This document shows, one piece after another, positions 45,294 to 54,902 of a stretch of DNA of 60,310 nt. Location: the NCBI GenBank assembly GCA_039801905.1, contig JBDRVQ010000007.1, positions 1-60,310 on the forward strand, read 5' to 3'. The notes under the pieces are model-generated. The model ran no database searches. It saw only the letters and a list, made by a program, of their open reading frames with translations, and was not told the origin of the DNA. The position numbers and the translations under genes were made by a program. The stretch is from a candidate division WOR-3 bacterium. GTDB lineage: Bacteria > Hydrothermota > Tepidihabitantia > Tepidihabitantales > JBDRVQ01. The number at the start of each line of letters is the position of its first letter. Position 1 is the stretch's first letter.

Positions 45294-47810
45294 ATGAGTA
45301 TTCTCTTTCTCATCTTTTTATTAGAAATTTTAAGACCCATCCCCTATTATGACCCAGAGGGGAGACTCCCTTCCCATTTTGAAGATTATCAATCTTCTAT
45401 TAGTGAACCCTATAACGAAGTCGTCCTCTACAGCGCGCCCAAGGAGTTAATCCGTAAGGATTCTATAAAAGTCTTACAACTTAACTCCCTGGCGATTATT
45501 TTTATCAACTCCGGATTGTATCCGGAAATCCAAAGCGAACTACAAGTTTATCTCCAAGACTTACAAAACGAAGGCTACCGGCCAAAGGTTATTTTAATCA
45601 CGGGTGGTCGGGCACAAAATTTACGCCAAACCCTTCAAGCCCATCGCGACTCCGGCTTGGTGGGAAGTGTAATGATTGGTAGTCTACCGGTCGCCTGGTG
45701 GGAAGATAGTAACTCCGGAGAAGATTACCCGATTGACCTCTTCTTTTCTGACTTAGATGGGGTATTTGCCGATAATGATGGTGATGGTAAATACGATTCC
45801 CATACCGGAAGTGCGGCACCCGATATCTGGGTGGGAAGAATTCATCCCGGTTCTTTAACTTATGATGGGGAAGCCAATCTGGTAAAAAGTTATCTGCAAA
45901 GGAATCACCTCTACCGCACCGGTCAACTACCAGTTCCTTCCCGCGGCTTAGTTTATAACGAAGTGACCTGGTATCCCAATAACCACGGAATGAATTATCT
46001 CTATTCCGATATCACAATGTTCAATGATGAGAATACAACAACCGCCTATCATTATAAGAATCAACTGCGGCTCGGTTATGAGTTTGTCCATCTCATCGCC
46101 CATTCTTCTCCCTGGGCTCATACCTTCTTTTTAGCCAATGACCAATTTGGTGGTGGTTCGGTCTTCAATTTTGAAATTCCCGCTTTAGCCCCCAATGCCT
46201 GTTTTTATTTCTTAAACGCCTGTATGTGTACCCGTTTCTTAGAGAAGGATAATTTAGGCAACTGGTACCTCTTTGCCCAACCCTGGGGTTTAGTGGTAAT
46301 GGGGTCAACCCAACTGATGTACGGGATTAGTGACCTCTCAACTATCTATCGGGCATTGGGTAGAGATTCTTCTTTTGGTGATGCCTTCCTCAAATGGCAC
46401 CGCTCAACCTACTCTTCCTTTCGGGGAACCGGGATTTTAGGCGACCCGACCTTAAAGGTAAATCGGAAGAAAGAACCTCTCGTCCAAGTAAACCCGCCAT
46501 CTTACAGAAAAGGGGAAATCTTAAACTGGACCGAATATGTGGTTGATACCGTCCCCTTCGTTAATGGCAATCCGGCAATCGGCTACTCTCAGGGAAGAAT
46601 CAGGATTGTCTTTGACTCCGGTCGGATTGTCCGTTCTGACAATTACTTCTCCTCTTTTGATGGCAGCCGTTTCACCCGTCCGGAATCAATCGCCTGGCAC
46701 GAATACTATGACTTCTTTCCCGCCTGTGCCACTGACCGGACCGGCCGCTTTTGGGTTGTCTGGCAGAGTTTCCGGGACTATAATAGTGGCTATGACCATT
46801 TCCAGTTATTCAGTTGCTATTATCACAATGGCAGTTGGTCAGGTGTCAGTCGGGTTGGACCACTGGCTGGTCATCACGATGTCCAGCCCGCCTTAGCCAG
46901 TGCCGGCGATACAATTTGGTGTGCCTTCAAATCCTGGCGGGCAGGTCAGGGTGATATCTGGTTATCCTATGAAGTAGGTGGCAGTAATTGGTCAAACCCG
47001 GCCCGATTGACTACCGACTCCTTAGACCAAATTGACCCAACCATCACCGTTGACCGGAATAATTACCCCTGGATATTCTGGACTTCCCAAAGGAATGGTA
47101 AATGGTGCCTCCAAGGGAGAAGATACGAGCCCGGCTCCCCAATCTTTAATCTTGACACCATTGGTAATAACTCTTCACCCAAGGCGATAACTGATAACTC
47201 AGGAAGGATCTGGGTCATCTGGCACAAGTTTCTCAATAACCAGGCGGATATCTATTACTCTTATTACGATGGCACCAATTGGCTTTCACCGCAACCGGTT
47301 ACCAATACACCCTTTAACGAAATCCTACCGGATATTACCCCAACTCCTGATGGCCGAGTTTGGGCAACCTGGCAGGGAGATAATAATGGCTACTGGGATA
47401 TCTATATTTCTTATTATCAGGATGGTTGGTCTTATCCCCAACCGATAACCAATGACCCAGCGAATGATTACGACCCGGTCATCACCACTGATGCCTCTGG
47501 TAATATCTGGGTTGCCTGGGCATCGGACCGAAGGAATTATTGGCATATCTATGCCGCGGTCAGCCCCCCAACCGGTATCGCTTCCAAAAAAGAGGATAAC
47601 TTCCCAATCCAAATTTTACCCAACCCCTTTTCCCAAAAGGGAAGATTTTCTCTCCCCAAAGGTTTCGTCTTAGAGATTTATTCACCCACCGGTCAAAGAG
47701 TAGCCACCCTCTCTCAAAAGGAGATAGGCAATCTGCCAAGTGGTGTCTATTTGGTAAAAATTAAAGGGAAAAATTATCTAAAAGCCCAAAAGATTGTCGT
47801 GGTTGATTAA
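45294..47810 (+). CDS. Secreted C25 (gingipain-type) cysteine peptidase with C-terminal sorting domain
   Basis: 838 aa with a short N-terminal hydrophobic signal (SILFLIFLLEIL). Residues about 60-390 fit the caspase-like C25 fold: VILITGGRAQNLR, DLFFSDLDGVFADNDGDGKYD (calcium-like loop), APDIWVGRI, the catalytic His in VHLIAHSSPWAH and the catalytic Cys in FLNACMCTRF. Residues about 420-765 contain repeated D-x-x-G-x-x-W-V-x-W blades of a second propeller. The end (IQILPNPFSQKGRF ... LPSGVYLVKIKG) is a type-A sorting domain. Having its own sorting tail it is more like a gingipain substrate than the PorU sortase, which is also C25. Confidence 0.82.
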   Translation: MSILFLIFLLEILRPIPYYDPEGRLPSHFEDYQSSISEPYNEVVLYSAPKELIRKDSIKVLQLNSLAIIFINSGLYPEIQSELQVYLQDLQNEGYRPKVILITGGRAQNLRQTLQAHRDSGLVGSVMIGSLPVAWWEDSNSGEDYPIDLFFSDLDGVFADNDGDGKYDSHTGSAAPDIWVGRIHPGSLTYDGEANLVKSYLQRNHLYRTGQLPVPSRGLVYNEVTWYPNNHGMNYLYSDITMFNDENTTTAYHYKNQLRLGYEFVHLIAHSSPWAHTFFLANDQFGGGSVFNFEIPALAPNACFYFLNACMCTRFLEKDNLGNWYLFAQPWGLVVMGSTQLMYGISDLSTIYRALGRDSSFGDAFLKWHRSTYSSFRGTGILGDPTLKVNRKKEPLVQVNPPSYRKGEILNWTEYVVDTVPFVNGNPAIGYSQGRIRIVFDSGRIVRSDNYFSSFDGSRFTRPESIAWHEYYDFFPACATDRTGRFWVVWQSFRDYNSGYDHFQLFSCYYHNGSWSGVSRVGPLAGHHDVQPALASAGDTIWCAFKSWRAGQGDIWLSYEVGGSNWSNPARLTTDSLDQIDPTITVDRNNYPWIFWTSQRNGKWCLQGRRYEPGSPIFNLDTIGNNSSPKAITDNSGRIWVIWHKFLNNQADIYYSYYDGTNWLSPQPVTNTPFNEILPDITPTPDGRVWATWQGDNNGYWDIYISYYQDGWSYPQPITNDPANDYDPVITTDASGNIWVAWASDRRNYWHIYAAVSPPTGIASKKEDNFPIQILPNPFSQKGRFSLPKGFVLEIYSPTGQRVATLSQKEIGNLPSGVYLVKIKGKNYLKAQKIVVVD

Positions 47811-49958
47811 GTGAAGCCGAAAAAGAAACCTCCCCAACCAAAACCAAAAAAATTAAGTGAAAAGAAAAAGATTTATCTTATCCTTTTTGCCATCGCCTTT
47901 ATCGCTTCCCTCTCCTTTGTTGCCCGGGGTTATCCCACCGCCGGTGATGTCTGGCCCCACTTGGCTCGGGTGAAGATGGTCCAAGAATGGCTAAAAACCG
48001 GTAGTTTTCCTTTCTTCTCTTTCTTCTTCTATTCCGGTTATCCGGCACTGAGATTTTATAGTCCCCTCTTCTTTCTCCTGGCTGGGGTCTTATCCCTTAT
48101 CTTTGGTATCTTTTGGGCAACAAAAATCTCTCTCTTTCTCACCAATATCCTCTCCGGTTTTGCCTTCTTCCTCTTCTTAAAAGAGATAAAAAAGGATATT
48201 AAATTTGCCCTCTTCGGTAGCCTCGTCTATCTCTTAGTTCCCTGGCGGATAATGTATGTGGGTGGGGTTGCCACCTATCCCTTAAATTTAACCTTCCTCT
48301 TCCTCCCTTTAGCCTTTCTCGCCTTAGAAAAAATTTTTCAGAACCCTTCCTTCAAAAACTCTCTCCTTTTGAGCCTTACCATCTCTTGCCTCATCCTCTC
48401 CCACTTCGTTTATGCCCTCTGGTCCTTTCTCTTCCTCTTACTATACTTTCTCTTCCGACGCCAATTTGCGAAAAAAGTATTCCTTTACGGCTTTCTCGGT
48501 TTAATCTTTTCTTTCCTCCAATCTTCTTTCTTTTTGCTCCCCTTCTTAATAAAATTCTCCTCCCATAGTTTCCCCCAACCTTACCAGAAACTACCTTCGC
48601 CCAACCCGATTGTCCTCTTTGGTTTGCGCTCCGAGATTGGTGGTTATACCGGTGCCTATCTCGGTTGGAGTGTCATCTTCCTTTTAATCTTTGCCTTCCT
48701 CTACCAAAAGAAAAATAAAATTTTATTAAAAGATGGTGTCTTCTTTAGCCTTCTCCTCTCCCTCTTTTTAACCTTCTTCCCAACCTTTTTGAAAAAAGGT
48801 GACCCAATCCTCACCGCTGGTTTACCACCCCAACGCTTTTTGGCTTTCTTTGTCTTCTTTTCCGGAATAGCGGTTCTGGATGGGATAAAGTTTCTTCAGG
48901 AGAGACTTTTTAAGTTGGGAATGGATTACCATCCCACCTTCCTTCTCCTCTTTCTAATTTTAATTTTTGACTGCCTACCCCGTTCCTTCTATCCCCTCTA
49001 TTCTAAGAGAGAAGAACTCTTGGGACTGAGGGAAGAGATTTACGAAATCTTAAAAAGGGAGAATGTGGTGAAGTTAGTAGATATTGACATCCCAACCGAA
49101 GGGATTGATATCTTCAAAAGAACCTGCCGTTATCCAGCGCTGGGGTATATCTTTGCGGACCTACCAACGGTTTATGGCCCACCCTATCACCAGTTTGCTT
49201 CCAAGAATATGCTTTACATCTATCCCTGGATGAATCGTTTAGCGGTTGACCTGGGTGATTCCACCACCCAAACCCTTTCCGAAAACTCCTTAAAAATTAT
49301 GAGACTGGCTGGAATTAGTAACATCATCAGCCTGCCCACTTTAATCGGGGGGACTGTCGACCAAACCTTCCTCCTATTAAAAAAGGGTATCTGGTGGGAT
49401 GACCGGTTCATCCTGGCGGAAAGGAAACCACCCTTGGCGATTGGTAAATACCCTTATCTCTCACTCTTCCTCGCCTCCAACCGGATAAAACCCTTGCCCT
49501 TAGAGAAAATAATTCCGGAGAAGTCTTTCTGTATCGCCGAAGATTGGCAAGATTTATTGGAAAAAATCTCTATTGACCATGAGAAAGGCAATTGCTCTTT
49601 TATCCCCCTCCGCTTTGGCCAAAGAGAAGACTCGCTATTGGGGGAAGAACCAACAATCAATCTCCATCACCTCAACCTTGACCACAACCTAATCTCCGCA
49701 GAAATCTCCGCCAGTAAAGATTGTTTTTTGCGCGCGGCGGTCAGTTTCTATCCGGAGATTAAAGTTTTAGTTGACGAAAGGGAATTAGAAATCTTTGAGA
49801 CCAAAGACCATTTTCTCGCCTTTCCCTTTCCCGCCGGCAAGCATCAGATTAAAATCTTTACCGAGAAAACTCCGATTGACATCTATCCCTTCTACCTTTC
49901 CCTTTTGACCCTTCTCTTCTCCTTTCTCTTTCTCATTATTCGGAGAAAAGATGGATAA
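47811..49958 (+). CDS. Polytopic membrane protein, GT-C/YfhO-like
   Basis: 715 aa, GTG start immediately after the C25 stop. A Lys/Pro-rich cytoplasmic tail, then a membrane helix (about 20-40), a first outer loop with TAGDVWPHLARVKMVQEW (acidic residue as in GT-C enzymes) and FYSGYPALRFYSPLFFL, about ten further helices, a soluble domain (about 400-690) and one C-terminal helix. This resembles bacterial 6-pyruvoyl-tetrahydropterin-synthase-related membrane proteins and YfhO. Likely a polyprenyl-phosphate-sugar-dependent transferase modifying surface proteins or lipids, but the substrate is unknown. Confidence 0.7.
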   Translation: MKPKKKPPQPKPKKLSEKKKIYLILFAIAFIASLSFVARGYPTAGDVWPHLARVKMVQEWLKTGSFPFFSFFFYSGYPALRFYSPLFFLLAGVLSLIFGIFWATKISLFLTNILSGFAFFLFLKEIKKDIKFALFGSLVYLLVPWRIMYVGGVATYPLNLTFLFLPLAFLALEKIFQNPSFKNSLLLSLTISCLILSHFVYALWSFLFLLLYFLFRRQFAKKVFLYGFLGLIFSFLQSSFFLLPFLIKFSSHSFPQPYQKLPSPNPIVLFGLRSEIGGYTGAYLGWSVIFLLIFAFLYQKKNKILLKDGVFFSLLLSLFLTFFPTFLKKGDPILTAGLPPQRFLAFFVFFSGIAVLDGIKFLQERLFKLGMDYHPTFLLLFLILIFDCLPRSFYPLYSKREELLGLREEIYEILKRENVVKLVDIDIPTEGIDIFKRTCRYPALGYIFADLPTVYGPPYHQFASKNMLYIYPWMNRLAVDLGDSTTQTLSENSLKIMRLAGISNIISLPTLIGGTVDQTFLLLKKGIWWDDRFILAERKPPLAIGKYPYLSLFLASNRIKPLPLEKIIPEKSFCIAEDWQDLLEKISIDHEKGNCSFIPLRFGQREDSLLGEEPTINLHHLNLDHNLISAEISASKDCFLRAAVSFYPEIKVLVDERELEIFETKDHFLAFPFPAGKHQIKIFTEKTPIDIYPFYLSLLTLLFSFLFLIIRRKDG

Positions 49959-51468
49959 AAAGACCTTCACCATTTTCTTTTTTATCTTCTCCCTAATTTT
50001 TACCCTGCCGGTTTGGCTCTTTCCCCTCCTACCATTTGTTGACCTACCCCAACACCTAAACTTCGCCTTCGTCTTAAAAAACTATTCCCAACTGGGCTAT
50101 GGGAAGTTCTATTCCCTTCGGCTCTTCCCGATGCATAATACCCTACATCTTTTCTTTAATTATCTCCTCTCTTTCCTCTTTCCCTTGGAAGTGAGTAATA
50201 AAATTTATGTCACCATTTCTCTTTTACTCTTTCCCCTGGCTTTACTCTTCTTCCTAAAAGTGATCGGCGGGAACGAAAATTTTAGCCTCCTCGGTTTTCT
50301 CATCTCCTATAACTATAACCTCTTTTGGGGTTTTATGGGAATTAATCTGGGAATTGCCTTAACCCTTTTCTTAATTGGCTACGAGATTAAATGCTTAAAA
50401 GAGAGAGGAAAGATAAAGTACCTTGCCATTATGGTCTTCCTCTTTTCCCTTATCTTCCTTGGCCATTCTCTTATCTATCTCTTCTCTTTTGTCACTTATC
50501 TCCTGCTCTTAATTTTTATTCCGGCAAAGGGGAAAAAGATTTATCTTTTCCTCCCTTTAATTATCCCCTTTCTTGTCTTCTTCCTACCCTGGCAGATTGG
50601 GCAATTCCGAGGTGAAGGGAGTGAACTTCAGGCACAATTCAAAGAATATATCTCCCCTTCCGCCCTTTATAATAACCTCTGGGATTTTTTGCGCCGGGTG
50701 GGGATGAAGACCGATGAGAGTTATATCTTCATCTTAAAAATCATTTTCGCCGCCTCCCTGCTCACTACCTTCTACCAATTGAAAAAGAAAGGGTTCGGTT
50801 ATCTCCTTTCGGAAATCTATCGTCCCCTTTCCTTCTTTTTCCTTGTCACCCTTCTCTTTTATGCCTTCTTCCCCGGCACCTATACCGAAGCGGTATTTTT
50901 GAACGAAAGGTTTGCCCCACTTCTCTTTCTTTTGATAATTGCCTTTTTAGCCTTAAACCTAAAAGAGTTTAACCACCCAATCCTTAAATATCTCTTTATT
51001 ATAATTATTATCTATACCGGTCTCAATATCGGTATCCGGATCGCCATCTTCAACTATGAGGCAAAACCGGCAAAGGAGATGCTTTTAAGACTGCCCGAAG
51101 GGAAAAAACTGGCAGGTTTAATCTATCAGAAGAGGCAAAAGGCAGACCTCTTCGGTTATGATGTCTTCTTACACTTCCCCGCCTATTACTCAATCTCTAA
51201 GAAAGGTTTAGTCGGTTTCACCTTCGCCCATATCCGCTACTCCCCAATTGTTTATACCGATTCCTTCCCCTTATTCCGGATTGACGAATGGGAGACCTGG
51301 TATTCGGTCTTTCCCGAAGGTTGGGAAGAATATGATTACTTTCTCGTTACCGGAGAACCGAGACCCTCCGACCAACCGATTATTGAAAAATGGCGCCTCT
51401 TGGAGAAGAAAGGCATCTGGTCTTTATACGAAGTGCCGCCGGAGATAAAGCCCCCCAAAGAAGAATAA
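49951..51468 (+). CDS. Polytopic membrane protein, GT-C-like
   Basis: 505 aa, overlapping the preceding gene by 8 nt. About eleven hydrophobic helices; the first outer loop reads LPFVDLPQHLNFAFVLKNY, with the Asp and following His in the position of GT-C catalytic residues. The C-terminal 120 residues are soluble (LPEGKKLAGLIY ... YFLVTGEPRPSDQPII). I do not recognise a named family; pairing with the preceding gene suggests two related glycosyltransferases working on the same substrate. Confidence 0.6.
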   Translation: MDKKTFTIFFFIFSLIFTLPVWLFPLLPFVDLPQHLNFAFVLKNYSQLGYGKFYSLRLFPMHNTLHLFFNYLLSFLFPLEVSNKIYVTISLLLFPLALLFFLKVIGGNENFSLLGFLISYNYNLFWGFMGINLGIALTLFLIGYEIKCLKERGKIKYLAIMVFLFSLIFLGHSLIYLFSFVTYLLLLIFIPAKGKKIYLFLPLIIPFLVFFLPWQIGQFRGEGSELQAQFKEYISPSALYNNLWDFLRRVGMKTDESYIFILKIIFAASLLTTFYQLKKKGFGYLLSEIYRPLSFFFLVTLLFYAFFPGTYTEAVFLNERFAPLLFLLIIAFLALNLKEFNHPILKYLFIIIIIYTGLNIGIRIAIFNYEAKPAKEMLLRLPEGKKLAGLIYQKRQKADLFGYDVFLHFPAYYSISKKGLVGFTFAHIRYSPIVYTDSFPLFRIDEWETWYSVFPEGWEEYDYFLVTGEPRPSDQPIIEKWRLLEKKGIWSLYEVPPEIKPPKEE

Positions 51469-51496
51469 TTGACAAGAGAAAAATCGGGGTTATTAT
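51469..51496 (+). promoter_or_regulatory. Promoter of purL
   Basis: TTGACA (51469-51474), 16 bp, TATTAT (51491-51496), then 5 nt to the ATG at 51502. The TTG at 51469 is part of the -35 box. Confidence 0.8.
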
Positions 51497-51501
51497 GGAA
51501 A

Positions 51502-54342
51502 ATGCTCTTCCGGGTAGAAATCAAGAAGAAGTTGGAAGATAAAGAAGGGATTGCCCTCTTAAATCAGGTAAGGGAATTTTTTCCTAAAGGGATTGAAAAA
51601 ATTTCTATAATTGACCTCTATTTCGTTGAAGGGGAGATTGAGAAGAAATTATTTGAAAAGATTGCTAAGAAAATCTTTTGCGACCCGGTGAAGGAAGAGA
51701 TAACCCTGGGCCGCTTTCCTTTACCGGGAATAAGTATTGAGATTTTATACAATCCCGGCGTCTCCGACCCCAAAGAGGAGAGTCTGAAAAAGACCTTCGC
51801 TGACTTTGGCCTTTCCGAGATTAAAATCAAAACCGGAAAGAGGTATGTCTTTAAGGTCTCGGGGAAGAAAAAAGACTGGGAAAAGAAGATAAGAAAGATT
51901 GCCGAAGAGTTCCTCTACAACCCTTTAATTCAGCATATCGCCCAGCCTAAGGAGAAGATTTTCTTAAAAGGGAAAGAATATACCTTCTATTTAATAGAAA
52001 TCCCAATCCGAAAGGCAAGCGGTAGAGAGTTAAAAAGAATTTCCCAAGAACGTCTCCTCGCCCTCTCCCTTCCCGAGATGCGCGCCATTCAGAGGTATTA
52101 CCAGAAGTTAAAAAGGGAGCCCACCGATATTGAGTTGGAAACCTTTGCCCAGACCTGGTCCGAACACTGTAAGCATAAGACATTGCGCGGGGATGTCATT
52201 TATCAAGAGAACGGGAAAGAGATTTTTATCAGAGACCTCCTCGCTTCTACCATCTTTAAGGTGACAAAAAAATTGAATAAACCATTCTGCCTTTCGGTCT
52301 TTAAGGATAACTCCGGGGTGATTGAATTGGATGAAAATTACGGCATTACTTTTAAGGTTGAGACCCATAACCACCCTTCGGCATTAGAACCTTATGGTGG
52401 TGCGGCAACCGGCATTGGCGGTGTGATTCGGGATTGTTTAGGAACCGGGAAAGGGGCAAAGCCCATCTTAAATACCGATATCTTCTGTTTTGCTCCCCCG
52501 GACTTTCCAAAGAGAAAGGTCCCCAAAGGGGTTCTCCACCCCAAGAGAATCTTAAAAGGGGTGGTGGCGGGGGTGCGGGATTATGGCAACCGGATGGGAA
52601 TCCCAACCGCCAATGGCGCCTTATATTTCCATAAGGATTTCTTAGGTAACCCTCTGGTCTTCTGCGGCACGGTTGGGTTAATCCCAAAGGATAAGATAGA
52701 GAAAGAGATTTCCCCCGGCGATGTGATCATCCTCTGTGGGGCAAAGACCGGTCGGGACGGGATTCACGGTGTCACCTTCGCCTCCTTGGAATTATCCGAA
52801 GAGATCTCTTCCTCGGTCGTCCAGATCGGGAATCCGATTGAAGAGAAGAAGTTGACCGATGCCATCTTATTAGCCCGGGATAAAAATTTAATTAAGGCAA
52901 TTACCGATTGCGGGGGTGGTGGTTTATCCAGTGCCGTCGGGGAGTTGGCAAAGGATTTCGGCTGTGAGGTCTTCTTAGAGAAAGTCCCCTTAAAATATTC
53001 CGGTTTGAGTTATACCGAAATCTGGATTTCGGAATCTCAGGAGCGAATGGTGATCTTTGCTGACCCGGAAAAGGTAGAGGAACTGATAAGATTATTTAAT
53101 GATTACGATTGCCCAGCAGTACCCATCGGTAGGGTGACCAATGATAAGAAACTGAAACTCTTTTACCAAGGTCATAAGGTGGGAGAGATTGCTATGGAAT
53201 TTTTACATAAGGGAAATCCCAAAGTAATAAGAAGGGCAGAAATAAAAATCCCAAAACCAATAAAGGTAAAAGATTTCCCCGAACCAAGAGATTACAATGA
53301 GACCCTCTTAAAACTTTTATCTTCCTTCAACATCGCCAGTAAGGAATGGGTTGTGCGCCAGTATGACTTTGAAGTTCAGGGAAGGACAATTGTGAAACCA
53401 ATCACCAGTGACGGCTGTGTCTTAAAACCCCTTTACGAGAAAGAGTTGGGGATAGTTATCAGCAATGGTCTCTGCCCCCGTTACGGACTCCTTGACCCTT
53501 ATTGGATGGCGGCTTCGGCGATTGATGAGGCATTAAGGAATGCCGTCGCCTGCGGTGGTGATATCAATAAGACGGCAATTTTGGATAACTTCTGTTTTGG
53601 CAACCCGGAGCGGAAAAAGGTTATGGGAGATATCGTTAGAGCCTGTCTCGGTGCCTACAAGACCGCTCTTGGTTATCAAGTCCCCTTCATCTCGGGAAAA
53701 GACTCTTTATACAACGAGTTTAAGGTGAAAGGGAAAAAGACCATCTCTATCCCTCCCACCCTCTTAATCTCTGCGGTCTCAGTTATCCCAGATATCAAAT
53801 TGGCTTTAACCCCTGAGTTTAAGAAAGAAGGCTCACCCATCTATATCATTGGTGAAACCAAGGAAGAGTTGGGTGGTTCGGAATACTTTGCCCTTTTGGG
53901 AAAATTGGCTGGGGAAGTGCCAAGGGTTAATCCCAAATTGGGAAGGGAAATTTTCCAAAACCTCTTTTTCGCCAATCAAAAGGGTTATCTCCTCTCCCTC
54001 CATGATATCTCGGAAGGGGGGATTGGCATAGCAATTGCCGAGATGTGTATCTGGGGGAAGATTGGTGCCGAGATTTCCCTTTCTGAGATTCCGGGGAGAG
54101 AGAAGATTAAGCGGAAAGACTTTCTCCTCTTTGCCGAATCCAATACCCGCTTTCTCTGCGAGGTGAAGAGAGAGAAGGAGGAGGATTTTAAGAAATTATT
54201 TGCCCATCTGCCCTTTGCCCAAATTGGTCGGGTGGGTGGTGATAAACTCTCCATCAATGATAATAAGAATCTCATCTCCCTGCCCGTGGCAAAACTTGCT
54301 CCTGTTTGGAGTGATTCTCTAACCCGCCTCCTGAGGTATTGA
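51502..54342 (+). CDS. purL: Phosphoribosylformylglycinamidine synthase PurL with fused PurS-like N-terminus
   Basis: 946 aa; FGAM synthase catalyses the fourth step of de novo purine synthesis. Residues about 1-75 and 80-150 resemble PurS (MLFRVEIKKKLEDKEG), and the PurL core follows with TWSEHCKHKT, the ATP/Mg motif VETHNHPSALEPYGGAATGIGGVIRD, GDVIILCGAKTGRDGIHG and FISGKDSLYNEF. No glutaminase (PurQ) domain is attached, so a separate PurQ must supply ammonia. It is not encoded in the window. Start at 51502 fits a leaderless message. Confidence 0.92.
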   Translation: MLFRVEIKKKLEDKEGIALLNQVREFFPKGIEKISIIDLYFVEGEIEKKLFEKIAKKIFCDPVKEEITLGRFPLPGISIEILYNPGVSDPKEESLKKTFADFGLSEIKIKTGKRYVFKVSGKKKDWEKKIRKIAEEFLYNPLIQHIAQPKEKIFLKGKEYTFYLIEIPIRKASGRELKRISQERLLALSLPEMRAIQRYYQKLKREPTDIELETFAQTWSEHCKHKTLRGDVIYQENGKEIFIRDLLASTIFKVTKKLNKPFCLSVFKDNSGVIELDENYGITFKVETHNHPSALEPYGGAATGIGGVIRDCLGTGKGAKPILNTDIFCFAPPDFPKRKVPKGVLHPKRILKGVVAGVRDYGNRMGIPTANGALYFHKDFLGNPLVFCGTVGLIPKDKIEKEISPGDVIILCGAKTGRDGIHGVTFASLELSEEISSSVVQIGNPIEEKKLTDAILLARDKNLIKAITDCGGGGLSSAVGELAKDFGCEVFLEKVPLKYSGLSYTEIWISESQERMVIFADPEKVEELIRLFNDYDCPAVPIGRVTNDKKLKLFYQGHKVGEIAMEFLHKGNPKVIRRAEIKIPKPIKVKDFPEPRDYNETLLKLLSSFNIASKEWVVRQYDFEVQGRTIVKPITSDGCVLKPLYEKELGIVISNGLCPRYGLLDPYWMAASAIDEALRNAVACGGDINKTAILDNFCFGNPERKKVMGDIVRACLGAYKTALGYQVPFISGKDSLYNEFKVKGKKTISIPPTLLISAVSVIPDIKLALTPEFKKEGSPIYIIGETKEELGGSEYFALLGKLAGEVPRVNPKLGREIFQNLFFANQKGYLLSLHDISEGGIGIAIAEMCIWGKIGAEISLSEIPGREKIKRKDFLLFAESNTRFLCEVKREKEEDFKKLFAHLPFAQIGRVGGDKLSINDNKNLISLPVAKLAPVWSDSLTRLLRY

Positions 54343-54366
54343 CAAATTAAAAAATTATTGTATAAT
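54339..54366 (+). promoter_or_regulatory. Consensus promoter upstream of the candidate structured RNA
   Basis: TTGACA (54339-54344), 16 bp, TATAAT (54361-54366). It lies at the end of purL (stop at 54340-54342), about 150 nt before ridA, which has its own promoter. Confidence 0.8.
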
Positions 54367-54372
54367 AATATA

Positions 54373-54503
54373 ATAAATAAAAAGTGGAAAAGAGAAAGAG
54401 GGTCCCGGTCAGGATGAATTTCTTCCTTCCTCCTTCCGTCAAGCATCCTCCCGAAATTCTCCGGCCGGGACCATTCCCTATTGCTCTTCGGAAAATTTTT
54501 TTT
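54373..54503 (+). ncRNA. Candidate structured RNA (sRNA or leader) before ridA
   Basis: Downstream of a consensus promoter, GGTCCCGG (54401-54408) and CCGGGACC (54465-54472) form a closing stem. Inside, AGGATG (54411-54416) can pair with CATCCT (54444-54449), and GAATTTC (54416-54422) with GAAATTC (54453-54459); the two inner pairings cross, so they are a pseudoknot or mutually exclusive. Eight T at 54496-54503 follow. No open frame of note. I cannot match it to SRP RNA, 6S RNA or a known riboswitch. The 3' end is a guess. Confidence 0.4.
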
Positions 54504-54508
54504 ATAAT
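54481..54508 (+). promoter_or_regulatory. Promoter of ridA
   Basis: TTGCTC (54481-54486), 16 bp, TATAAT (54503-54508), then 5 nt to the ATG at 54514; the -35 is imperfect but the geometry is that of the other leaderless genes. Confidence 0.65.
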
Positions 54509-54513
54509 CATCT

Positions 54514-54900
54514 ATGAGTGAAAATAAGAAGATTATTTTTAGCGAAGATGCCCCAAAACCAATCGGACCCTATAGTCAGGGGATAAAGATCGGAAACTTC
54601 CTCTTTACCGCCGGTCAGATTGCTATTGACCCAAAAACGAACGAACTGATAAAGGGTGATATTAAAGAGGAGACGCGGCGGGTCTTAGAAAACTTAAAGG
54701 CGATTTTGACCCAAGAGGGATTTTCCTTAAAGGATGTGATTAAGGTCAATATCTATTTGGTTGATCTCTCTCACTTCCCCCAGGTGAATGAAGTATATAG
54801 TGAATACTTTAAGGAAGATTTCCCCGTGCGCACCACGGTTGGCGTCGCCTCCCTACCAAAAGGGGCAAGAATTGAGATTGACCTCCTCGCCTATCGCTAA
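54514..54900 (+). CDS. ridA: Enamine/imine deaminase RidA
   Basis: 128-aa YjgF/YER057c/UK114 protein that hydrolyses reactive enamines and imines from PLP enzymes. Typical blocks: [51 protein letters not shown] and the active-site Arg in [21 protein letters not shown]. Length standard. The protease gene follows after 2 nt. Confidence 0.95.
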   Translation: MSENKKIIFSEDAPKPIGPYSQGIKIGNFLFTAGQIAIDPKTNELIKGDIKEETRRVLENLKAILTQEGFSLKDVIKVNIYLVDLSHFPQVNEVYSEYFKEDFPVRTTVGVASLPKGARIEIDLLAYR

Positions 54901-54902
54901 CT

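Noticed and set aside
51469-51501. TTG start for purL
   Set aside because: It coincides with the -35 TTGACA; the protein family starts at the M-L-F-R-V segment encoded from 51502.
54373-54503. Small SRP (4.5S) RNA
   Set aside because: A GGTCAGG is present, but the conserved GGAA tetraloop and the AGCAG side are missing, and the corresponding bases pair fully with CATCCT.
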